11,350 nt of DNA from positions 1 to 11,350 of the forward strand of contig CALFWN010000113.1 in the NCBI GenBank assembly GCA_937928335.1, written 5' to 3'. Positions 7,466-11,350 of this stretch are shown in pieces. Source of the DNA: an uncultured Litoreibacter sp. GTDB taxonomy: Bacteria; Pseudomonadota; Alphaproteobacteria; Rhodobacterales; Rhodobacteraceae. The position numbers and the translations under genes were made by a program. Within the stretch, counting starts at the first letter, position 1. Every line of letters starts with the position of its first letter. The notes under the pieces were generated by a model. That model was given only the letters and a program-made list of their open reading frames with translations. It did no database searches and was not told where the DNA came from.

Positions 7466-7513
7466 GCGGGCACCGCGCTGTGCGAACGGCTTGGTGTCCG
7501 CGTTCTTCTACAG
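7466..7513. terminator. Possible bidirectional terminator between convergent genes
   Basis: GCGGGCACC (7466-7474) pairs with GGTGTCCGC (7493-7501) over nine positions with one G-T wobble, leaving an 18-base loop. On the plus strand GTTCTTCTAC follows; on the minus strand ATTTTCGG follows. It lies between the dehydrogenase stop (7441) and the convergent membrane-protein stop (7508), where a shared terminator is expected. The large loop and short T-runs keep confidence modest. Confidence 0.4.
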
Positions 7514-8014
7514 GTCCAGCTCTTTGAATTGGCCATCCCGCTGCGCGACCAGAGCCGAGATCGTGTCCGCCATAATCTTGCCGTCCGAGCCGGGTGTGAC
7601 CCCGCCAATCCCGATCCGCTTGCCAACTCGCCACCACAAGCCCGGCGCCCATTTGAACGGGTAGCTTACCTTGGTCGTGATCAAAAACCCGTTGGACGGC
7701 TTAAAAGCAAAGAAGGACCGATCCACTTTGTGGATGTCTTCCGTTCGACAAATCAACGTCCCATCGGATAACCGCAGCTCCTGCTCGGTCAATTGGATCA
7801 TCCGGCCTGTGACCTCCCACATGCGATACCCGCCATAAAGACTTGCGACGCCGAACCCGATCAGCAACACCGCATAGAGGACAGATGGCGGGTTGGTAGC
7901 GGCCACATAGAGCAGCAACAGGCCTAAAGAATAGAGAACCCCGGTGCCGAACATGCGACGCGGCGCTGAGGGGATGATCCCGGTGATAACCTCGGATGTG
8001 GGTTCTGGCGACAT
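7508..8014 (-). CDS. Hypothetical membrane protein with two helices and a soluble C-terminal domain
   Basis: 168 residues from the ATG at 8014. This start is preferred over the in-frame GTG at 8038 because AAGGAG lies six bases before it. After a Pro/Ser-rich cytoplasmic-like N-terminus come two hydrophobic helices (about 22-40 and 44-63) with the short NPPS turn between them. The remaining 100 residues are soluble, with the pattern MIQLTEQELRLSDGTLICRTEDIHKV, which loosely resembles the strands of a bacterial PH-like domain; this is a guess from shape only. Basic residues and tryptophans cluster at 121-136 (KWAPGLWWRVGKRIG). It begins 49 bases after the stop of the beta-hydroxyacid dehydrogenase gene on the same strand and is probably co-transcribed with it. 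I do not recognise a specific function. Confidence 0.75.
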   Translation of the reverse strand: MSPEPTSEVITGIIPSAPRRMFGTGVLYSLGLLLLYVAATNPPSVLYAVLLIGFGVASLYGGYRMWEVTGRMIQLTEQELRLSDGTLICRTEDIHKVDRSFFAFKPSNGFLITTKVSYPFKWAPGLWWRVGKRIGIGGVTPGSDGKIMADTISALVAQRDGQFKELDL

Positions 8015-8020
8015 GGGAGG

Positions 8021-8026
8021 CTCCTT
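8021..8026 (-). promoter_or_regulatory. Shine-Dalgarno fixing the membrane-protein start at 8014
   Basis: AAGGAG on the minus strand lies six bases before the ATG at 8014. The alternative in-frame GTG at 8038 is upstream of this site and has none of its own, so the shorter protein is the better call. Confidence 0.75.
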
Positions 8027-8063
8027 CACGTTTCCCACCGCTTAGCTGGTCAGGCCTCTGGTC

Positions 8064-9020
8064 TCAACCGCGAAGCACCGTCACCTCATAGCCCGGCTCT
8101 TCCGGCTCATCATCCACCAGTTCTGCCGGGAAGCCCGGCGCGCGGATATCCAAACCAGTCGCTTCTTCCAATCGCTCAATGATGCGGTCCGATTGCGCGC
8201 GCTCGCCATAGCGCGCCTGCCCGTCCCTGAAAATGTCGATCAGCTTCGGTGACAACTCCAATGGCACCGCGTTGCGGTCGGCGATCTCCTGGAACAGTCC
8301 AATATCTTTCAGTACCAAATCCATTGTGAAATCCACGCAGCGCGACCCGTTCAAGATTACCTGGCTTTCGGTTTCATGCGCGAAGGAAGTGCCACTGGAA
8401 ATCTTGATCGCCTCATAGGTGGTCCCCAAATCCATACCGGCGGCTTTCGACACCACCAGCGCCTCGCAAACGCTGAGCAGGTTCGCTGTGGCCAGATAAT
8501 TGGTCATCACCTTCAATATGCTCGCCGTGCCCAGATCGCCTGTGTGCAGCACCCGCCGCCCCATTGTGGTCAATAACGGCAGCACCTGCTCAAATGTCGC
8601 CCGGTCGCAGCCTGCAAAGATGGAGATATTGCCCGTATCCGCCCGGTGGCAGCCACCAGAGACCGGGCAATCCACCGCCACAGCGCCCGTGGCGATCACC
8701 TTCGCCCCAAGACGCTTGATCTCGGCCTCATCTGTGGTGGACATCTCCAGCCAGATTTTACCTGGCCCGCAGGCCTCAAGTAGACCGTCTTGGCCCTCGA
8801 CCACTGCAGCCGAAATCGTTGGATGCGGCAGGCAGGTGATCACCACGTCGCAGGCTGCCATTATCTCGCGCGGGGAGTTCGCCGATTTGGCCCCGCACGC
8901 GACCGCGTCTGCAACCAGTGCATCATCCAAATCGCGGACGGTCACGTCCAACCCGTTGCGGATCAACGACCCTGACAGCTTGCCGCCCACATTGCCCAAT
9001 CCGATAAACCCGATTTTCAT
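8064..9020 (-). CDS. Beta-hydroxyacid dehydrogenase (3-hydroxyisobutyrate dehydrogenase family)
   Basis: 318-residue NAD(P)-dependent oxidoreductase that should oxidise a 3-hydroxy acid or reduce the semialdehyde; the true substrate cannot be told. The N-terminal Rossmann motif is IGFIGLGNVGGKLSG, with Asp30 after the second strand (VTVRDLDD) suggesting NAD. DCPVSGG (117-123) is the substrate-binding signature, and Lys170 with Asn174 (ILKVMTNYL) are the catalytic lysine and its partner. Compared with the family pattern GLGxMGxxMAxNL, the Met and Asn positions are Val11 and Ser18. The C-terminus runs about 25 residues past the usual end with an acidic segment (LVDDEPEEPG). An ATG at 9026 is also in frame, but GGAGGA sits six bases before the ATG at 9020 and directly against the other. 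A membrane-protein gene follows 49 bases downstream. Confidence 0.88.
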   Translation of the reverse strand: MKIGFIGLGNVGGKLSGSLIRNGLDVTVRDLDDALVADAVACGAKSANSPREIMAACDVVITCLPHPTISAAVVEGQDGLLEACGPGKIWLEMSTTDEAEIKRLGAKVIATGAVAVDCPVSGGCHRADTGNISIFAGCDRATFEQVLPLLTTMGRRVLHTGDLGTASILKVMTNYLATANLLSVCEALVVSKAAGMDLGTTYEAIKISSGTSFAHETESQVILNGSRCVDFTMDLVLKDIGLFQEIADRNAVPLELSPKLIDIFRDGQARYGERAQSDRIIERLEEATGLDIRAPGFPAELVDDEPEEPGYEVTVLRG

Positions 9021-9026
9021 GGCCAT

Positions 9027-9034
9027 TCCTCCCT
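9027..9034 (-). promoter_or_regulatory. Shine-Dalgarno choosing the dehydrogenase start at 9020
   Basis: AGGGAGGA on the minus strand ends six bases before the ATG at 9020 and touches the ATG at 9026. Normal spacing favours 9020, which gives a protein starting MKIGFIGLG, as is usual for the family. Confidence 0.7.
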
Positions 9035-9165
9035 CGCCCGCTGGCCTCTACACTGCCCGCCGCAGGGTTGCCGTCTTGCCCGAAACCGACCATCTGTGCG
9101 TCGCAGAACCGTTGCGGTGCGCCGATGCGATTGCCCAAGCCACGCGGCACGCCTAGCTAAGGGGC
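9035..9165. other. Divergent promoter region between dehydrogenase and pirin genes
   Basis: About 130 GC-rich bases between two divergent genes; both promoters must lie here or inside the coding ends. I could not find a convincing -35/-10 pair or a clear operator on either strand. An open frame crosses the region from the pirin antisense side, but it looks like a shadow. Confidence 0.4.
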
Positions 9166-9173
9166 AAAGGAGG
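9166..9173 (+). promoter_or_regulatory. Strong Shine-Dalgarno of pirin gene
   Basis: AAAGGAGG lies eight bases before the ATG at 9182 and is nearly a perfect complement of the 16S rRNA tail. It confirms the pirin start and suggests efficient translation. Confidence 0.85.
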
Positions 9174-9181
9174 ACCACCCT

Positions 9182-10093
9182 ATGTCCATCAGACCTGTCA
9201 AAGAAACCTCGCAAGCCATGCCTACAATGGAGGGCGCGGGCGTGCATCTGCACCGCGCGTTTGGCTTCACCGATCCCACCATGCTGGACCCGTTCCTGAT
9301 GATGGACGATTTTCGCAACGACAATCCGGCGCATTACGAGCGCGGCTTCCCGTGGCATCCTCATCGCGGCATCGAGACCATCACCTATGTTCTGAAGGGC
9401 GAGGTCGCGCATGGCGACAGCCTTGGTAATACCGGCATATTGAAAGATGGTGCGGTGCAATGGATGACCGCGGGCTCCGGCATTCTGCATCAGGAGATGC
9501 CCAAGGGGAACGCGCAAGGCCAGATGCATGGCTTCCAGCTTTGGGCCAACCTGCCCGCCAGCCTCAAAATGACAACGCCCCGCTATCAAGATGTGGACGG
9601 CGGTGAGATCCCTGAAATCATCGACGATGACGGCACCAAAGTCCGGGTGGTCATTGGAGAGTTCTGGGGCAAACGCGGCCCTGTGGACGGCATCGCGGCC
9701 GATCCGCAGTTTCTGGATATCTCGGTCCCCGCTGGCCTGCGCAAAACCTTCAAGATCGACACCTACCGGCGCGCGTTTGCCTATGTGTTCGAGGGTGCGG
9801 GCAGTTTCCGCGACGCCTCAAAGCCTTCGGGCATCTTGCTGGAGAAAGAGGTTCAAGGCGAGGAGGTCAACATTCGCGACTTGTCCGGCGACCGCACGTT
9901 GATTCAGTTCGGCACCGGCGACGAGGTCACGGTGCAGGCCGGTGAGCAAGGCATCCGCTTTCTGCTGATCTCAGGCGCGCCGATTGAAGAACCTGTGGCA
10001 TGGCACGGCCCGATTGTGATGAACACGCAAGAAGAGCTGCGGCAGGCAATGGCCGATCTACGTAATGACACGTTTATCAAACCGGCTCACTGA
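9182..10093 (+). CDS. Pirin family protein
   Basis: 303-residue double cupin of the pirin family. The N-terminal cupin carries the metal-binding set His59 and His61 (PWHPHRGIETITYVLKGE), His103 and Glu105 (GSGILHQEMP), which is intact, so iron binding is expected. The DPFLMMDDF segment (36-44) and GFQLWANLP (137-145) are also typical. The C-terminal cupin begins near 175 with DISVPAG and YRRAFAYVFEGAGSF. Pirins have been described as quercetin dioxygenases or as redox-sensing regulators; the sequence does not tell which applies here. It is a single gene divergent from the beta-hydroxyacid dehydrogenase and convergent with a small membrane-protein gene. The length and start are normal for the family. 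Confidence 0.93.
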   Translation: MSIRPVKETSQAMPTMEGAGVHLHRAFGFTDPTMLDPFLMMDDFRNDNPAHYERGFPWHPHRGIETITYVLKGEVAHGDSLGNTGILKDGAVQWMTAGSGILHQEMPKGNAQGQMHGFQLWANLPASLKMTTPRYQDVDGGEIPEIIDDDGTKVRVVIGEFWGKRGPVDGIAADPQFLDISVPAGLRKTFKIDTYRRAFAYVFEGAGSFRDASKPSGILLEKEVQGEEVNIRDLSGDRTLIQFGTGDEVTVQAGEQGIRFLLISGAPIEEPVAWHGPIVMNTQEELRQAMADLRNDTFIKPAH

Positions 10094-10142
10094 TCTGCGC
10101 ACCGCCTATAGCGAGGCTGTTCATGACCAAGAGCGGTCTCGT

Positions 10143-10541
10143 TTAGATATAGCCCCGCCAAACCAGCAGGCCTACTAGTGCGCCGAAGACAAGCAGGAAT
10201 TGCCCCGCGAAGGCTGCAAGCCTGTTATAGCGTCGTCTGGATCGTTCAGCTGGCACGTCGATTGCGTTCAGAAAACGCTCTATCTCAACCGTGGCCCGTG
10301 TCAGGCCGTCGCGGTCTACGCGCATGGCAAGGCGAGGGTTGTCCGCCATTTTTTGAGCATCGACGAGCAAATCCCCTGCCCGCCTGACCCGCCCGGGCAG
10401 CTTGCGACGCACATAGTCCAACCGCTTTTTTAATGTAGCGCCTCGTGCCCCAAGCCTGCTTTCCAACAAAGCGAAGACCCGCGCCACAAGCGCCTGTATC
10501 TCTGCCGGTTCCATTTCGTTGTGCACCTTGACGCTAGACAT
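10143..10541 (-). CDS. Hypothetical basic protein with C-terminal membrane helix
   Basis: 132 residues, function not recognised. The soluble part is helical in character and rich in Arg/Leu (for example TLKKRLDYVRRKLPGRVRRA at 36-55). Residues about 108-127 (LAAFAGQFLLVFGALVGLLV) form one hydrophobic helix, leaving only WRGYI after it, so it looks like a tail-anchored or single-pass inner-membrane protein with its bulk in the cytoplasm. The frame remains open upstream to 10901, but that extension lies antisense to the alpha/beta hydrolase gene and is unlike a protein (His/Arg-rich). The ATG at 10541, giving MSSVKVHNEMEPAEI, leaves 66 bases for divergent promoters and has a weak AAGGG before it. 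The start is therefore likely but not certain. Confidence 0.65.
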   Translation of the reverse strand: MSSVKVHNEMEPAEIQALVARVFALLESRLGARGATLKKRLDYVRRKLPGRVRRAGDLLVDAQKMADNPRLAMRVDRDGLTRATVEIERFLNAIDVPAERSRRRYNRLAAFAGQFLLVFGALVGLLVWRGYI

Positions 10542-10607
10542 CCCCAGCGCCCTTATACGCCCGAGCCTGCGCTTTCCAAGCCCCGCGAGTCCTGATACCG
10601 CAAAGAC

Positions 10608-11350
10608 ATGCTGAATTACGTCACCTATGGGGATGCGAGCGCCCCGACCCTTCTTATTGCACATGGGCTTTTTGGATCTGCGCGAAATTGGGGTGTCATC
10701 GCCAAGCGGCTGTCTGACCAGTTCCATGTCGTGGTCGTGGACATGCGAAACCACGGCCAAAGCCCCCGCGGCCAGACACAAAGCTATCATGATATGGCGA
10801 ATGATCTGGCCAAGGTGCTCGCGCATATAGGCCCGTCCCATGTGCTGGGGCATTCGATGGGCGGCAAAGCAGCGATGGTGCTGGCGCTGACGCAGCCGCA
10901 ATTTCTACGCAAGCTCATCGTCGCCGATATCGCACCTGTCGGATATAGTCATACACAGGCGCATCTGATCGACGCAATGCGCAAGATTGATCTGGATCGC
11001 ATCGACACCAGAGGCGACGCGGACCGACAATTGCAACCTTTCATTGAAGAAGACGGCGTCCGCGCGTTCCTGCTGCAATCCCTGGACGTGAAGGGACGGA
11101 AATGGCGGCTGAACTTCGATATACTTGAGAGCGAGATGGCGCGTATCATCGGCTTCCCGGACCTCACAGGGCACCATGAAGGAGCGACCCTGTTTTTGTC
11201 AGGAGCCGCATCTGACTACGTCACGGCCGCCCATCGTGACACGATCCGCACTTTTTTCCCTGCCGCACGTTTTGCGAAAATACCGGGTGCAGGGCATTGG
11301 CTTCACGCCGAAAAGCCCCGCGAGTTCGTGGCGTCAGTCCGCGTCTTTCT
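10608..11350 (+). CDS. Alpha/beta hydrolase (esterase YbfF-like), C-terminus cut by window edge
   Basis: 247 residues are visible; relatives are about 250-260 long, so only a few are missing. The fold elements appear in order: LIAHGLFGSARNW (16-28) with the HG oxyanion-hole motif, VVVVDMRNHGQS (41-52), the nucleophile elbow LGHSMGG with Ser83, then Asp203 (SGAASDYV) and His230 (PGAGHWLHAEKP) as the other triad members. The pattern DMRNHGxSP and GHSMGGKAAM is typical of the small YbfF-type esterases. The substrate is unknown. An in-frame TGA at 10593 makes the ATG at 10608 the first possible ATG. No good ribosome binding site precedes it. It is divergent from the 132-residue membrane-protein gene, 66 bases apart. 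Confidence 0.9.
   Translation, partial: MLNYVTYGDASAPTLLIAHGLFGSARNWGVIAKRLSDQFHVVVVDMRNHGQSPRGQTQSYHDMANDLAKVLAHIGPSHVLGHSMGGKAAMVLALTQPQFLRKLIVADIAPVGYSHTQAHLIDAMRKIDLDRIDTRGDADRQLQPFIEEDGVRAFLLQSLDVKGRKWRLNFDILESEMARIIGFPDLTGHHEGATLFLSGAASDYVTAAHRDTIRTFFPAARFAKIPGAGHWLHAEKPREFVASVRVF

Noticed and set aside
9017..9589. 190-residue open frame on the minus strand over the pirin gene start
   Set aside because: It is antisense to the pirin cupin with intact metal ligands and overlaps the end of the dehydrogenase region; it is judged a shadow.
10542..10901. 120-residue N-terminal extension of the small membrane-protein frame
   Set aside because: It lies antisense to the first 98 codons of the alpha/beta hydrolase, which has clear catalytic motifs, and has no ribosome binding site at its start.

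Overview
The window looks like an ordinary chromosomal segment of an alphaproteobacterium, most probably of the Roseobacter/Rhodobacteraceae type. The reasons are protein style rather than any search: a soxBDA sarcosine oxidase operon, a TadE-TadE-TadG group, a long Glu/Leu/Phe/Val dehydrogenase and a pirin, with moderately GC-rich, tightly packed DNA. No rRNA, tRNA, CRISPR array, insertion sequence or phage gene was seen.

Layout. Bases 1-2520 (minus strand) carry soxB, soxD and the N-terminal third of soxA, whose reading frame leaves the window at its left edge. Together these encode the beta, delta and alpha subunits of heterotetrameric sarcosine oxidase, which turns sarcosine into glycine, a one-carbon unit and H2O2. 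A perfect 10-bp inverted repeat abuts the soxB ribosome binding site. A minus-strand intrinsic terminator at about 2603-2637 separates this operon from the one upstream.

Bases 2675-5665 (minus strand) are a compact three-gene unit: a large TadG-like protein with a von Willebrand A domain, then two TadE-like pseudopilins with prepilin-peptidase sites. They belong to the Flp/Tad secretion-pilus family, but no Tad motor or secretin gene is in the window. A 345-bp non-coding gap (5666-6010) separates this unit from the divergent plus-strand glutamate dehydrogenase-family gene (6011-7441).

Bases 7508-9020 (minus strand) hold a beta-hydroxyacid dehydrogenase followed by a small two-helix membrane protein. 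The gap between this pair and the convergent dehydrogenase gene contains a hairpin that may terminate both. A pirin gene (9182-10093, plus) diverges from the pair. The right end has a 132-residue protein with a C-terminal membrane helix (minus) and, divergent from it, a nearly complete alpha/beta hydrolase cut by the right edge.

Functionally, sarcosine oxidase and the amino-acid dehydrogenase could both serve use of methylated amines and amino acids, but their adjacency alone does not show a shared pathway. I found no convincing new multi-gene system. The points most worth a second look are the soxB leader palindrome, the Tad trio with its unusual insertion and acidic tail, and the uncharacterised small membrane proteins.
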